Shown here one piece after another: positions 20,384 through 32,537 of a stretch of DNA of 64,000 bases. Under the pieces are notes generated by a model, which was given only the letters and a program-made list of their open reading frames with translations, was not told the origin of the DNA and did no database searches. The position numbers were made by a program, and so were the translations under genes. Position 1 is the stretch's first letter. Each line of letters begins with the position of its first letter. Source of the stretch: Platanthera guangdongensis (lineage: Eukaryota > Streptophyta > Magnoliopsida > Asparagales > Orchidaceae); contig CM077162.1 in assembly GCA_039583875.1 (NCBI GenBank), forward strand, positions 56,881,675 to 56,945,674. Reading direction: 5' to 3'.

Positions 20384-21893
20384 GTTAAAAATGTAAAACC
20401 TTAATAATCTTTAAAACCTGCTCTACAGATCTAATACGACGGTGATCAGATCGTCTTCAACCTCCAGCCGACCGCCGTGATTTCATCGACCTGTAGCAAC
20501 TTTCACACCTTTTTGTCGGCCATCCGGCCACCTCCCTGGCCGGCGACCACCGCCACCACCTCCGTTGAGGTAAGGGCCATCGCCGGAGGGCGGCATGGAT
20601 GCCGGAGAGGCGGTTTTCGGTGAACTCGTGAGGTGAAAAAACCATGGAAATCTAGATTTTTCCCTCCCAATCGGGCTCAATTGAGCCCGATTTCTCTCCT
20701 ATATGATCTAAGATTCTAGCCCACGAAGAAAGGAGTAGAGGAGGACCTGTTGGGAGAGCTGGAGTCGGGCCGACCGCCGTGCCACCATCGTCGGATTTTG
20801 TGATTTCTAGTGCTCTGCAACATCACTACAAAATGGCTCGAAATCTTCAGGGAAGATGTGGAAACGACTACTCTGGTCCTATGGAAGCTTTTAAGATTGT
20901 AAAATGGGGGAGAGGAGGGGACAATCATCAATTGCCATTAATGGCCTTGAAGGTGAATTTCGGCAAATGAAGAGCCCACTGAATCCAGCCCTTGTACAGC
21001 CTGGTCAACCTCTTGATCTTCTCAGAACTGATGGGGGAGATGAATCATGCAATTTGAGGTGACGAGAGGAGGCCTCTTGGCCTTCCAAACCATGCATGTC
21101 CCTCTTTCTGTCTCTTCCTCTCTCCTCCATTAAAGGGAAATGAGTTTTCTCTCTCCTAGTCACCATTTTCAGAATATGAGAGGCATTTTGGACTATTCTA
21201 AACCTTATGAGGCTAGTGGGCCACCCTATTTGGGCTTAGCCCAAGTGGATTGGGCTAGTTCGGTCAACTTGAGATAATTTGACATAAACTAAGGTTGAGT
21301 TGACTTTGGTCAATTTGACCTTTTGGGTTGACCCCAATGGGCCCTTGGTGACCCATTGGCCTCCTCTAAGGTCTAGGGGGACCTGGATGGGGTTGGTTTG
21401 ACACCTTGTAGGCCACTTGCCCTTATTTAGGGCACTTTGACAATTTTAGGTTTATGTTGACTTTGGTCAACTTGACCACTTGGGTAGACCCAAATGGGTC
21501 CTTAGTGACCCAATTAACCTTCTAAAGGGTTAGGGAGGTTTAAGCGGGGTCAAATTAGCTAAGGGAAGGTCCATTGGCCCTAGATAGGGTACTTTGACCA
21601 CTTTAGGGTTAGGGTTGACTTTGGTCAACTTGACCTTTTTAGTTGACCCTAATGGGTCACAATGGCTCTAATGGACCCTTTAATAGGTTAGTGATGTTGT
21701 GGTGGGGTCATGGAGTCATGGTGAAGCCCTATGGTCATCCTTAAGCTAGTAATTATAATTCTACTATTTGCAGACCATGGTCGTTCACACTTTCATGCCC
21801 AAGTTCATTTAGTCTTCTTGGGTTCATAGGGGTTGTCATGACCTAGTCATGACAAAACCACTTTTAGGGTATAGTTGTCTGAGGGATGTTACA
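20384..21893 (-). repeat. J1 gypsy LTR, right part
   Basis: It continues the piece at 2912-2946 and matches J2 (about 29418-30925) throughout. The right edge, GGGATGTTACA, is the minus-strand LTR start TGTAACATCCC. At 21270-21660 it has several TTGACTTTGGTCAA and TTGACC units. Short open frames here (for example 20457-20680) lie in a GC-rich part of the LTR and are not convincing genes. Confidence 0.85.
21270..21660. repeat. TTGACTTTGGTCAA array in LTR of J1
   Basis: Three copies of GTTGACTTTGGTCAA plus many TTGACC or GGTTGACC units occur at roughly 40-150-bp intervals. TTGAC is the W-box core bound by plant WRKY factors (established); use here is inferred. J2 has the same at about 30300-30680. 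Confidence 0.75.
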
Positions 21894-22572
21894 AATCCCA
21901 AAACATAAAAAAAAAAATTCATTCCCGAAATTCAGGTTAGGCCTACAGGGTTTCAGGTACGAAGAGTAAAATGTAATATCCCGAGAGATTAAAGGGGATA
22001 CCTGACATGAAAGGTTCCGGGTACTTTTGCTACATCAAGTCCTGCGACTCCCACGTGTGCTCCTTTTGTCCATAATTCCTCCACAAGACTTTGACCAGCG
22101 GAACCTTCTTACGTAGCAAGACCCGCATCCCAGCATCGTCTATCCGGATCAGCTCCAGGTGCACCGATCGATCAGAAGCTATAAGCCCATCTATAGTCAT
22201 AATTTGCTGCTCTGGCCAAAGTAGAGCTATCCTGAGGGAGGAGACGTAGAAGACATCGTGCAAACCCACTAGCTCTGGCAGCAGCTCTAGTCTGTAAGCC
22301 AAGGGACCAATCCTTTCCAGGATCCTGTAAGGCCCCATGTATCTCAAACTAAGCTTCTTACGACCACGCAACCGCTAGACTCCATGAATCGGTCGTATCT
22401 TTAGAAACACCCGGTATCCTACCTGAAACTCTACATGACCTCGATGAACTCCGAGCTAAGTGCATTCGGATACCTATCCTGGATCCAAGACAAAGGATTC
22501 CTGCATCTCCGCCCGTATAAAGCCTCATAAGGGTCCATGCCGATGCTGGACTGATGGCTGTTGTTGTACGAG
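21894..22572 (-). pseudogene. J1 gypsy integrase C-terminus with chromodomain-like tail
   Basis: On the minus strand, 22371-22030 contains LSLRYMGPYRILERIGPLAYRLEL, GLHDVFYVSSLR and VKVLWRNYGQKEHTWESQDLM, the integrase tail and chromodomain-type end of Tekay-like gypsy elements. A decayed SSIGMDPYEALYGRRCRNPL block lies upstream (22490-22570). Element L cuts it at 22573. Gag, protease and most of pol are absent. Confidence 0.82.
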
Positions 22573-22819
22573 TGTACAAACCGAATTCGCGAATAGGGGG
22601 GCCCCAACTAAGGCGTGGGACCTAGTGGGCATTTTTTAGATTTTTGGGATTTTTGTACTCCTGGAGGCCAATTTTGGTGGATCTGCAGGATATACTAGTA
22701 GGGGAGAAAAACTCTACCTCCCCCTTGACCGCTTTTACAAGGTGGGTGTGGAGAGTTGGCCGGCACCTGCCCCAGCTTGCTAGGTGTGGGGTAGGTGCAG
22801 CGGGACCGACTGGAAGCCG

Positions 22820-23075
22820 GGGTCCCGCCCCCGGCACCCTAGACCTGTGCGAGGAGAGACCGGTCGGAGGCTGCAGTCTCGCCCCTGCACCCCGGCCTGG
22901 CGGGGCGAGACCGGCTGGAGGCTGCTGTCTCGCCCCTGCACTTTAGCATGTCAGGGCGAGACCAGCCGGAGGCCGCGGTCTCGCCCTTGCACCTCAGCCT
23001 GGTGGGGAGAGACCGGCCGGAGGCCACGATCTTGCCTCCTGCACCCCGGCCTGGTGGGGTGAGATCGGCCGGAGG
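22820..23075. repeat. 51-bp GC-rich tandem repeats with dyad symmetry (L)
   Basis: About five units of roughly 51 bp each contain GCGAGACCGG followed, about 15 bases on, by the complementary arm GTCTCGCC. Each unit can therefore fold as a hairpin. Open frames across it reflect repetition, not a gene. Confidence 0.8.
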
Positions 23076-23228
23076 AATAGGGCCTCACCCCCAGCTCTCG
23101 GTTCTTCTACGGGACTCGCTCGCTCGCCCGGTACCTAGTTGAGGAGCATGGTTTAGCCTCTTTTCACCCCAAGACCTCTTTGGGCCATGTTTTTACCGTT
23201 GTGCCCCCGGGGGTGGAATTTCCTCTTT

Positions 23229-23836
23229 CCCCCCAGGTGTGAATGTTTTCTATTGGCCCAGGACCTATTTATCTTGGGGGTATTTCTGACCTATTGGTCC
23301 CTAGGTTTGGGAAAACTATAAATATACCCTTAGGGGTGCCTTGGAGGGCATGACTTCTTGATCCTCTTTCTTCATCCTACAAGGCACCTAGCTCAGCATT
23401 GGCTACGGAGGGGGAGACCACCAAAGTCTTTCGGGTGTGAGGACGGACCTCCACGTTATATCCAAGGGTCTATTCCTAGTTTCCTGAGCCTTTGGTCCGT
23501 GACATTCGCCTCAGTGCAGTAAGTGTGAGGTCCCCTCTGCTGTGAATGTTTTCTATTGGCCTAGGACCTATTTGTCTTGGGGGTATTTCTGACCTTTTGG
23601 TCCCTAGGTTTGGGAAAACTATATATAGACCCTTAGGGGTGCCTTGAAGGGCATGACTTCTTGATCCTCTATCTTCATCCTCCAAGGCACCTAGCTCAGC
23701 ATTGGCTAGGGACAGGGAGACAACCAAAGTCTTTTGGGTAGGGACCTCCACGCTAGAGCCGAGGCTCTATTCCTAGTTTCACGAGCCTTTGGTCTGTGAC
23801 ATTTTCCTGAGTGCAGTAAGTGTGAGGTCACCACTT
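23229..23836. repeat. Tandem duplication of about 300 bp in L
   Basis: The block starting GTGAATGTTTTCTATTGGCC and ending CAGTAAGTGTGAGGTC is present twice (about 23229-23530 and 23541-23836) with modest differences. It spans the presumed promoter (AACTATAAATATACCC near 23304; AACTATATATAGACCC near 23617) so the leader has two TATA-like sites. Confidence 0.82.
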
Positions 23837-23961
23837 TTTAGGGACCCCGAACTGCACAGAGACCGATTTCGCGGTTTTAACATCTTGGTGCGGTGAGTGT
23901 GGACAGTGACCAGCATAAAAGATCCCAGGAGAGTGTCATGGTAGAAGACTAGGGAGGTAGC

Positions 23962-25409
23962 GATGACTCCCACGAGACCCCCAATCCAACACCCTATGTA
24001 GGGAGGGAAGAGTTCATGGCATCCATCCAAGGCATCATGAAGATGCTGCGAAGTATTGATCCTTGGGGGAGGGGGGGGCATCTTCACTCCAATCCTCCAA
24101 GAGCTAGCTCCCCCCGTCTCGATGAGTCAACTCCTAGGGGTCTAGGAGTTATGACCACAGGTGGGGTAGAGGGAAGCGTACCAGGAAGAATGTCAGGGAA
24201 GGAGAGGATGGGAGAAGGGGTTGAGTGAGACCTCACCGGCCTGGAGTTGTTCTCCAGCCGGAGAGTGCCAGCCTCCTAGGCGAGCAGGTCACGCGAGTTG
24301 AGCACGCAAGACCGCCAAGCAAGGGATCACCTTTCAGCGAGCTGATTGTCTCAGCCCCAGTTCCCGAGGGGTTCAGGGAACCTGACATGACCTACTATAT
24401 CGGGAAAGACGACCCTCTCCAGTACCTGCAGTGGTTCTAGGATACGGTCTTTATCAGGCCGATGACAGATGCGTTCAAGTGTCGCCTCTTCACGATTACC
24501 TTGAAAGATAAATCTAGGGACTGGTTCCATCAACTCCCAATGGGATCTATCTACAGGTTCGAAGACTTGAGCCGAAGCTTTCAGTTTCTCTTATCTACCT
24601 ATAAGAAGAGAAAGAAGAGTCCCAAGTCCATCTTCCTGATAAGACAGAGGGCGAAGGAGTCATTGGCCCAATATATGGACAGGTTCCAAGAAGAGATCCT
24701 GGACATCCAGGAAATGTCGGGGTATGCCCTTCAGATGGTGTTTATAGTGGGGTTGCGTGAGGGGTTCTTCACGATGAGTCTGACCCGTAAGGCCCCCTTA
24801 TCCTTCGAGGAACTGATGGAAAGGACGGATGAGGAGATAGCAACTGAGGCGGCCAACCCGACATTTGTCAAGAAGTTGACAAGGTTAACAAAGGCAGAGT
24901 CGAAGGAGCAAGGTGGCTCAAGGCATCAGGAAGGGAGAAGGAGAGAAGAGCAGAGAGCTCAGGGGCTCTAGGGACCTCAAGAAGGTCAAGAGCCAGGTTG
25001 GAGGCAACAGGGAGGACCTGTTCAGGGTCCAGGAAGTGGTATCATCCATGGTGGGTGGGATTTTCATGGAGGCCAAGGGAGTTTCAACTTCCAAAGGCAA
25101 GCCCCTAGGCAGCTCCTACCCCCACCACAACAAGAAATGGTGATTGGTCGAAGGGAGAGGAGGAACCGCGCGGGAAGAAGAAGAGTCAGAGTAGAGTTAC
25201 CATACTATGAGCTCCACCAGGAAGAGGGTCATGCAACAGCCACATGCCCCGAATTCCTGGAGTTGAGAAGGACAAGAGCTCCGACACCACATCATCAACA
25301 GCCTCAACAATTGCAAGACCCAGTGCGGATTGAAGAAGTCCAACCCGAGGTGGTAGGGGAGAGATTTGAGGATAGGGTTGATGTGGGTACCCGGGGAGGG
25401 ATCCAATGA
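23962..25409 (+). pseudogene. L gag, Tat type (broken)
   Basis: Translation shows PFSELIVSAPVPEGFREPDM, YYIGKDDPLQYLQWF, CRLFTITLKDKSRDWFHQLP, FEDLSRSFQFLLSTY and ESLAQYMDRFQEEILDI, the standard capsid order of Tat-lineage gypsy gags. A possible nucleocapsid segment, YYELHQEEGHATATCPEFLEL, follows at about 25200-25265 and resembles the FHxxxGHxTExC motif of this lineage. Stops at about 23997, 24226, 24438 (in place of the residue after QWF) and 24969 break it. Confidence 0.8.
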
Positions 25410-25530
25410 CGTACGAGGGAAGAGGGAGGTAGGGAAGAAGTCGATCATCTCTTGTAATGAACTTTGCTTGCATTGTATGAACTATGATTGATGAGAGGGA
25501 ACGCCAGAAAACATTTGTGATCCATGAAAA

Positions 25531-25806
25531 GCCCCAAGATGATTCCGTTGAATAGGCTCCCACTAGCTGGCAGGGCAGGTGGATCTCTCGGAGAGGGTGA
25601 GTAGACCTTACCCCGAGATGATTCCGCTGATCAGGCTCCCACTAGCTGGCAGGGCAGGTTGATCTATCAGAGGGGGTGAGTAGACCTTAACCCGAGATGA
25701 TTCTGCTGACCAGGCTCCCACTAGCTGGCAGGGCAGGTTGATCTCTCGGAGGCGTGAGTAGACCTTACCCCGAGATGATTTCGCTGACCAGGCTCCCACT
25801 AGCTAG
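25531..25806. repeat. 79-bp tandem repeats, about 3.5 copies (L)
   Basis: Units begin CCCGAGATGATTCCGCTGA and include GGCTCCCACTAGCTGGCAGG and GTGAGTAGACCTTA. Starts are about 79, 79 and 78 bases apart. Untranslated tandem repeats are common near the 3' end of non-autonomous Tat-type elements. The last copy stops at the H boundary. Confidence 0.88.
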
Positions 25807-26717
25807 GTAATGGAAACCATCCTTCCAATAACCAACGTCCTACACAGAGTACATTCTAGCGGAAGCAATTTAAAAGTTGCAAATTAAGAACCCAGCCAAC
25901 AACATGAATGTCCACTACAAAAACCCAACAGGAATGAACGTACAAATACACAAGTACTTGACCTTATGGCCTTACAATAGTTTACTTAAATACTAGTGTC
26001 TTCCAAACCTCGGCACGCATGCCGGTCACACATGAGAAACAAAGTAAACATTCAAATAAAGGCCTTCGAGGGACGGCTCAACAACAAGGGCTTTTTCCCG
26101 CTATTTGCCACTTGGCTCCGCAGCACCTGCAAGCAACAATCCACCGAAGCGGTGGAAAACAAAAGCAACGGTCAGCTAAAGCTGACCAAATTATAATGAC
26201 CCCGCCCCTAAAATCAGGGCGGCGATGATCCTTCCCTGCACTATATTAGTATAGTCATATAATAGAGAATTTACACATCATCACAGGCGTAGGCTCGCAT
26301 GGTCACACACCCCGTGCTCTCAGGGCACATTCTCGATGAAACTGGTCAAAGTTCGCGGCCTCACCACCGCCCCTTGGACGGAAAATCCTCGTGAGCATTA
26401 TGATCTTTCTGGCCTAAGCCCAAGACCCTCCATCTATGCCAACGACAAGTCCAACATACTTTAGATTTCTTGTACCGAACGACATAGAGCAGTTACGATT
26501 ACGCCTAACCCGTTATTCACACTACAATGTCAATTTAAGCCATATGCGCTGGTCAACCTTTCCCGAGTCCCAAATCGATCACACACTTTACATAACCCAG
26601 TTATGTGCACGATACGGCCCTGGGATACGCCAGTGTCCCAGGCCGTGTGACCCCTACCAAGTCCCAAACTTGGCTCAAAATGTTACTAGTCCCTCTTTTG
26701 AGTTTCGGGGCGTTATA
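25807..26717 (-). repeat. Element H: lone gypsy LTR related to G
   Basis: It shares ordered blocks with the G LTR: CATTCTAGCGGAAGC, ACATGAATGTCCAC, GACCTTATGGCCTTACA, CTTCCAAACCTCGGC, GGTCAGCTAAAGCTGACCAA, CTCAGGGCACATTCT, and a CGTGT/ACACG end followed by GGGGCGTTATA. It is shorter (911 bp) and no internal sequence adjoins either side. I see no clear target duplication, so edges are approximate. Confidence 0.65.
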
Positions 26718-29700
26718 CCACGATCCCCTAAAATGAATTGGTCAATGACCGTTAGTCTAAAAGACTAAGTCCTATCATCCCGCATCCCTCCCCCATGGAA
26801 CCTAGGCACCGAGTGGGGTGAAGGAAATGGAAGGTAATGAAGGTGGAGAGCAACAAGAGGATGCAGGTGACAGCGGAACAAGTCTAACATGAGCATAAAA
26901 TCACAACAAGTATAAGTAAGCAGTATGAGTATACACATGATCAAGGTGAGCAGGTAAAGTATAAGAAGGTAAACTAAGTAAGTAACCATGACCTATAGGA
27001 ATGCCCATACAAACCTATAGACCAAGGGGTCGTTTTGCAAGGCCTATTGTATAAAGAGTCTCATACCAATTTATACAATAGGTGTCAAAGGTTATATGAA
27101 ATGACTATGCTATGTCATGCAGGTATGCTTTGATTAGAACATGCAAGTTCAACTCACACACCCGACTCTGTGCACACAGACCTTTAGTTCCCCCTTTCTG
27201 GATCCTAACCTCCATAGTGGAAAACAGAAGCGGTGGCTTGGGCCTCGCCCACCTCTAAACCGCTATCAGTACTACCAGTCAGACCTATTGTATGCCTCAA
27301 TGCTGGTGCACTAAGCGGAGCTCCTATGTACTTTTGCCAGTTGGCACACCAGACTTCATTTGGCTAAGTGTTATACCACACCTGCTGAGTCAACGTATTG
27401 GTGTTGGTGCGAAGACTCTCCAATATCGAAAGCCCACCACCTTATATCTTATGCACATGCAACCTTAATATACTTTCGCACCGAGCCAAAGCTCCCCGAA
27501 CTATCCCATCCGTCACAAATATCTACCGAGCCATCGGCTCGCCGGGCTAACCTACCCATCACGAAAACCACCGACCCTACCGCTCGTAAGACCCAACCTA
27601 ACTCCCACAACACGGAGTGTGAGTGTAAGTGTAATCCTAGAATATTTCTAATTACTCCTATATTCCATTTAGTCTTATGACTTACATTAACCTTGGACTG
27701 CCCATGACATTCCCCGTGAATGGCTATCGAGGGCACTCAGAATTACGATGGGCTGATGCCCAAAACTCCCTTTCACAAGGTACTTATTATTATTGGTATC
27801 TACCCATAACAAACCCCATTTTAATCTAACACTAGTGAGTTTGACTCTCTCTCCACAGGAAAGATGTCGATCCCGAGCAACTCTTAACACTAGTCAATCC
27901 AACACCCTCCTCATCATGACTTCCTATGTCTATTCCACATATTATCAAAATTTTGCAGTTTTACTAAATGTAGACAAATCTAAGTTATATGATTTACATG
28001 ACAGGTGGTACTCCAAATTTTCATCCAAAGGCCCTAATATAATTATTGTGGGTCTATCTTGACTCATATTTCTTAAATCCAGAATCTTATAAATTTCCTA
28101 ACTAATTTGACATTTATTAAATTTTCCAAAATTTTGTCCAGGGGTAATTTTGAACATGAAGTACTAGATTTCCTTAAGTTATGGCCACCCAAAAATTATG
28201 ATCACTATATAATGCTAAAATAACAGATAATACTAAGTTTCATAAATTTTCATAAAAGTAACTGCCCCTAAATAATTAATTCAATATAAATACAATAAAT
28301 AGAATTATAGAGAGAAGTACCTCAAAATATTATCCAAAAAATACACAAAATTTACCCAGGCTTTAATATGATCATAAATCATCACTAACTAAGTTTCATA
28401 ACATTCTAAGTTAGTCTAACCATGATTTTATCAAAATCATCCTTAGGGGCAACATAAAGGTTATAACTACAAGTATGAGCTAATATCTTCCAAACATCCT
28501 ACAATAATTTTTAGAGACTCATATTGTTATAAACACTCTTCATCCAAATTTTCATAGGGATCCAAGGTCATATGTATCTTCAATATTTTCCTAAAAGGTA
28601 TAAGCCTCAACTATCCATAATTGGTTTAAGTTGTGTGCCTAAGTCTAAATGTCACGAAATTCCTTCCTAGGGCAATTTACCATCCTAGGATTACATGAAA
28701 TAATCCCCAAGTCCACACATGGACATATCACATCATGTCATTCACAAACCCCCAAAGTTCAACCTTAGAGTTTGAACTAGGGTCCTAGGGAAAATCCACC
28801 CTAATTTACCCTAAACTCCATGTGAGAGTGTTTAAACTTACCATGGAGCTCTGGCCCAAGTCCTAACCCCTTTGGGTGAGAATTGGCCCTTCTATGCCCC
28901 AAACACTCTTTGCCCTAAATTAACCCATTAAGGGGCATACTTTGGTCTCACCAAAACATATCCAAATCAAACCCAATTGGGCTGAAATTTTAACATAGTC
29001 ATGCCATGACCCTAAGAGACAGTTACCAAAATTTTGGTTGGTTTAGAAGTCGTTAAACCACTTAAATAATTCATGAAAAATTTATTAATTTTCTACAAAA
29101 ACTTTAGGAAAATATTTTCCAAAAATTCCTATTTTTGGATATATTATAGGTATAAATAAGAGGGACCCCAAGCCAAAATTTCAAGTCATTTGGATTTATG
29201 GATTGATGGGGGCACTCAATTTAGTCTTTGGTCAAGCCTATGTATAGGTTGCACCATTTTTAGTGTTGTGGTCAAATCACTTACCCAAATGGGTTGAAAT
29301 CAATTTTAAATTAAAGTAGACTTGAAGGGTACAATTTTCATGTTGGCCACTCTTTAAGGTTTAGCACCTAAGGGTCTCCTTTATCTAATTTAAAGGGGGA
29401 ACAGTAAAGGGTTAAAAATGTAAAACCTTAACAATCTTTAAAACCTGCTGTACAGATATAATCTGACGGTGATCGGATCGTCTTCAACCTCCAGCCGACT
29501 GCCGTGATTTCACCGATCTGGAGCAACTTTAAAACCTTTTTGCCGGCCATCCGGCCACCTGGCTGGCCAGCCACCACCGCCACCACCTCCGTCGAGGTGG
29601 GGGCCATCGTCGGAGGGTGGCACGGTCGCCGGAGGGGCGGTTTCCAATGAACCCGTGAGGTGGAAAAACCATGGAAATCGGGAATTTTTCGCTCGCAATA

Positions 29701-30925
29701 GGGCTCAATTGAGCCCGATTTCTCTCCTAAATGATCTAAGATTCTAGCCCGCGAATAAAATAGTAGAGGAGGACCTATTGGGAGAGCCGGAGTCGGACCG
29801 CCACGCCACCATCGTCGGATTTTGCAATTTTTGGTGCTCTGCAACAGCACTACCAAATGGCTTGAAATCTTTAGGGAAGATGTGGAAACGAGTCCTCTGG
29901 TCCTAAGGAAGCTTTTAAGATTGTAAAATGGGGGAGAGGAGGGGCTAATCATCAATTGCCATTAATGGCCTTGAAGGTGATTTTCGGCCAATGAAGAGCC
30001 CAATGAATCCAGCACCTCTACAGACTGATCAACCTCTTGATCTTCTCAAGACTGATGAGGGGGATGAATCATGTCATTGGAGGTGAAGAGAGGAGGCCCC
30101 TTGGCCTTCCAAGCAATGAATGACCCTCTTTATCTCTCTTCCTCTCTCTCATACAATAAAAAGAAATGAGTTTTCTCTCTCCTAGTCACCATTTCCAGAA
30201 AATGAGAGGCATTTTGGACTATTATAAACCTCATGAGGCTAGTGGGCCACCCTAGTTGGGCTTAGCACAAGTGGATTGGGCTAGGTTTGGTCAACTTGAG
30301 CTAATTTGACCTAAACTAAGGTTGAGTTGACTTTGGTCAATTTGACCTTTTGAGTTGACCCCAATGGGTCCTTGGTGACCCATTGGCCTCCCCTAAGGTC
30401 TAGGGGGGATTTGGATGGGGTTGGTTTGACAGCTTGTTGGCCACTTGGCCCTAATTTAGGGCACTTTGACCATTCTAGGGTTTATGTTGACTTTGGTCAA
30501 CTTGACCACTTGGGTTGACCCAAATGTGTCCTTAGTGACCCAATGAACCTCCTAAAGGGTTTGGGAGGTTTAGGTGGGTTCAAATTGGCTAAGGGAAGGT
30601 CCACTGGCCCTAGATAGAACACTTTGACCACTTTAGGATTAGGGTTGACTTTGGTCCACTTGACCTTTTTAGTTGACCCTAATGAGTCCCTATGGCTCTA
30701 ATGGACCCTTTAATAGGTCTGTGATCTTGTGGTGGGGTCATGGAGTCATGGTGAAGCCCTATGGTAATCCTTAAGCTAGTAATTGTAATTCTACTATTTG
30801 CAGACCAAGGTGGTTCACACTTTCATGCCTAAGTTCATTTGGTCTTCTTGGGTCCCTAGGGTTTTGTCATGACCTAGTCATGACAAAACCACTCTTAGGG
30901 GTCTAGTTGTCTGAGAGATATTACA
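26718..30925 (-). repeat. J2 gypsy LTR, left copy (about 4.2 kb)
   Basis: The right edge, AGATATTACA, is a decayed TGTAACATCTC-type LTR start on the minus strand. The last 1.5 kb matches J1. The first 430 bp matches 63557-64000, where a second copy begins and leaves the window. The left edge is defined only by the change to H. From 27150 to 29380 it is A/T-rich with no recognisable gene; the open frames at 27360-27680 and 27793-28062 have no known motifs. Confidence 0.72.
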
Positions 30926-31387
30926 AATCCCAATACATTAAAAAAATTTAGTTCCCAAAATTCTGGTTAGGCCTATGGGGTTTCAGGTACGAAGAGTAAA
31001 ATGTAACATCCCGAGAGATTAAAGGGGATACCTGACGTGAAAGGTTCCGGGTACTTTTGCTGCATCAAGTCCTGTGACTCCCATATGCGCTCCTCTTGTC
31101 CTTGTTTCCTCCACAAGATCTTGACTAGTAGAACCTTCTTACGCCGCAAGACACGCATCCCAGTATCGTCTATCTGGATCGGCTCCAGGTGCCCCAATCG
31201 ATCAGAAGTTATAATCCCATCTGTAGTGGTAATCTGCTGCTCCGGCCAAAGTAGTGCTCTCTTGAGGGAGGAGACGTGGAAGACTTCATGCAAACCCGCT
31301 AGCTCTGGCGGCAGCTCCAGCATGTAAGTCAAGGGACAGATTCATTCCAGGATCCTGTAAGGCCCCGTGTTTCTCGGACTGAACTTC
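30926..31387 (-). pseudogene. J2 integrase C-terminus with chromodomain-like tail, left piece
   Basis: Minus-strand translation contains YMLELPPELAGLHEVFHVSS and VKILWRKQGQEERIWESQDLM, as in J1. It is cut at 31387 by element B and continues at 62702 after B's ACTTC duplication. Confidence 0.82.
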
Positions 31388-31714
31388 TGTTGGGTATTGA
31401 ATCCACAATAACCCAGATTGTGTGAAGTAGCCCTTGAACTAATTTGAATTATGTTTGTATTTGATGCTCTTTTTAATTGAGTGTTTGCAGGATAAAATTG
31501 CCAAGTGTAGAACAATGTTAGTCTACAATGAGTCACCAAACACAAGACCATATAATGTAATCTCTCAATGTGTGATCCATGATGTTGACTCATGCGTAGC
31601 CTCTCTATTGGGTCACACTTCGTTTTCAAGCACTAAAGACATGGGAGAAGAGTTGGCAACTGTATTTCTTGAAGAAATTAAGTTTACAGATTTTCAGAAA
31701 AATTCTAAGTCTTT

Positions 31715-32420
31715 TTCTCGAGTAGAAACGTTTATACTCAAGAAGAACTTTTGTTTATTCTCGAGTGAGACTTGTCATGAACTCGAGTTGCAGAAGTAGT
31801 TCTCGAGAAAGCTTAGTGATGTTCTCGAGAAAGACATGTGTTCTCGAGTACTCCATGACTTTCTTTCTCGAGTTACTTCTTTTCCAGACAGAATATTTTT
31901 CTAAGTCTTTTTCTCAAGAAGCTACATGTTATTTCTCGAGAAGGTCAGTATTACTTCTCGAGAACCAGAAGACATTTCTCGAGTAACAGATTCTCTTCTC
32001 GATTAACAGAATAATTTTCTCAAGAACAGAAGTTCATTTTTATTGAGTACTTATTTTCTTTCTCGAGATGCCTAAATTCCACCTTTATATTTTTCTAAGT
32101 CTTTTTCTCTAGAAGCAAAATATTTTTCTCGAGAAGGCCATGTTTAGTTCTCGTGAAACAGAAAACTTTTCTCGAGAACAAGAATATTTTTCTCGAGAGC
32201 CGGACATCTTTTCTCGAGATACTTCTTTGTTCTCGAGTACCAGAGTACTTCTTCTCAAGAACAAAACTAATTCTTCTCGAGTACTTTCCTTCATTCTTGA
32301 GATTGCTGATTTCCACCTCCACATTTTTTTCTAAGTGTTTTTCTCGAGATCCTCATCATTCTTCTCGAAAATCAGAAAATCTTTTCTCGAGTACTATTAT
32401 TCTTCTCGAGAAATGCTATA
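31715..32420. repeat. TTCTCGAGAA / TTCTCGAGTA palindrome array in LTR of B
   Basis: About 20 CTCGAG cores, mostly as TTTCTCGAGAA or TTCTCGAGTAC, lie in about 700 bp at irregular spacing. The same array is at about 61225-61890 in the other LTR. It replaces the GTGTCGACAC array of A and C. Confidence 0.92.
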
Positions 32421-32529
32421 CTATTTTCTGATTTTTTTAAGTTTCGACAGACGTGATTTCAAATGTGATTAGCGCTTGATTAGTCCACGTGTCAAGCATT
32501 TATTTTGATTATGACTGTTAGGCTAGTCC

Positions 32530-32537
32530 TATAAAAG
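32530..32537 (+). promoter_or_regulatory. TATA box of the B LTR promoter
   Basis: TATAAAAG lies about 110 bases after the palindrome array. The same octamer is at 62002-62009 in the 3' LTR. Confidence 0.75.

Larger units (their letters stand above)
22573..23882 (+). repeat. Probable 5' LTR of L
   Basis: The start is TGTACAAACC. The end is placed at TTTTAACA before TCTTGGTGCGGTGAG, a possible primer site, but this is uncertain because similar GTGCAGTAAGTGTG phrases also occur at 23515 and 23814. No partner LTR is present to check. Confidence 0.5.
22573..25806 (+). mobile_element. Element L: Tat-type gypsy, gag-only, truncated
   Basis: It begins TGTACAAACCGAATTCG inside J1 pol, with ACGAG as the left flank. 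It contains a long LTR-like leader, a Tat-type gag with stops and a tandem-repeat tail, but no protease, reverse transcriptase or integrase. No 3' LTR is seen before the sequence changes to gypsy LTR H near 25806. The gag-only content fits a large non-autonomous derivative, though a 3' truncation cannot be excluded. Confidence 0.7.

Noticed and set aside
20457..20970. Small genes in the GC-rich stretch of J1 (also 29428-29955 in J2)
   Set aside because: The same sequence occurs in both J LTR copies with broken, non-equivalent frames, so it is LTR sequence.
24225..25410. Host gene encoding a DNA-binding or nucleolar protein
   Set aside because: The motif order matches Tat-lineage gag, and it follows an LTR-like leader with no introns or host gene features.
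27360..28062. Possible host exons in the A/T-rich J2 LTR
   Set aside because: No known domain, no consistent splice sites seen, and the flanks belong to one repeated LTR.
32140..32420. TTCTCGAGAA as a heat-shock element
   Set aside because: A canonical heat-shock element needs TTC and GAA separated by two bases; here the gap is four, so I do not call it one.
32095..32431. Open frames rich in FSRE and LEK in the LTR of B
   Set aside because: They come from the CTCGAG array and occur on both strands; no protein is supported.
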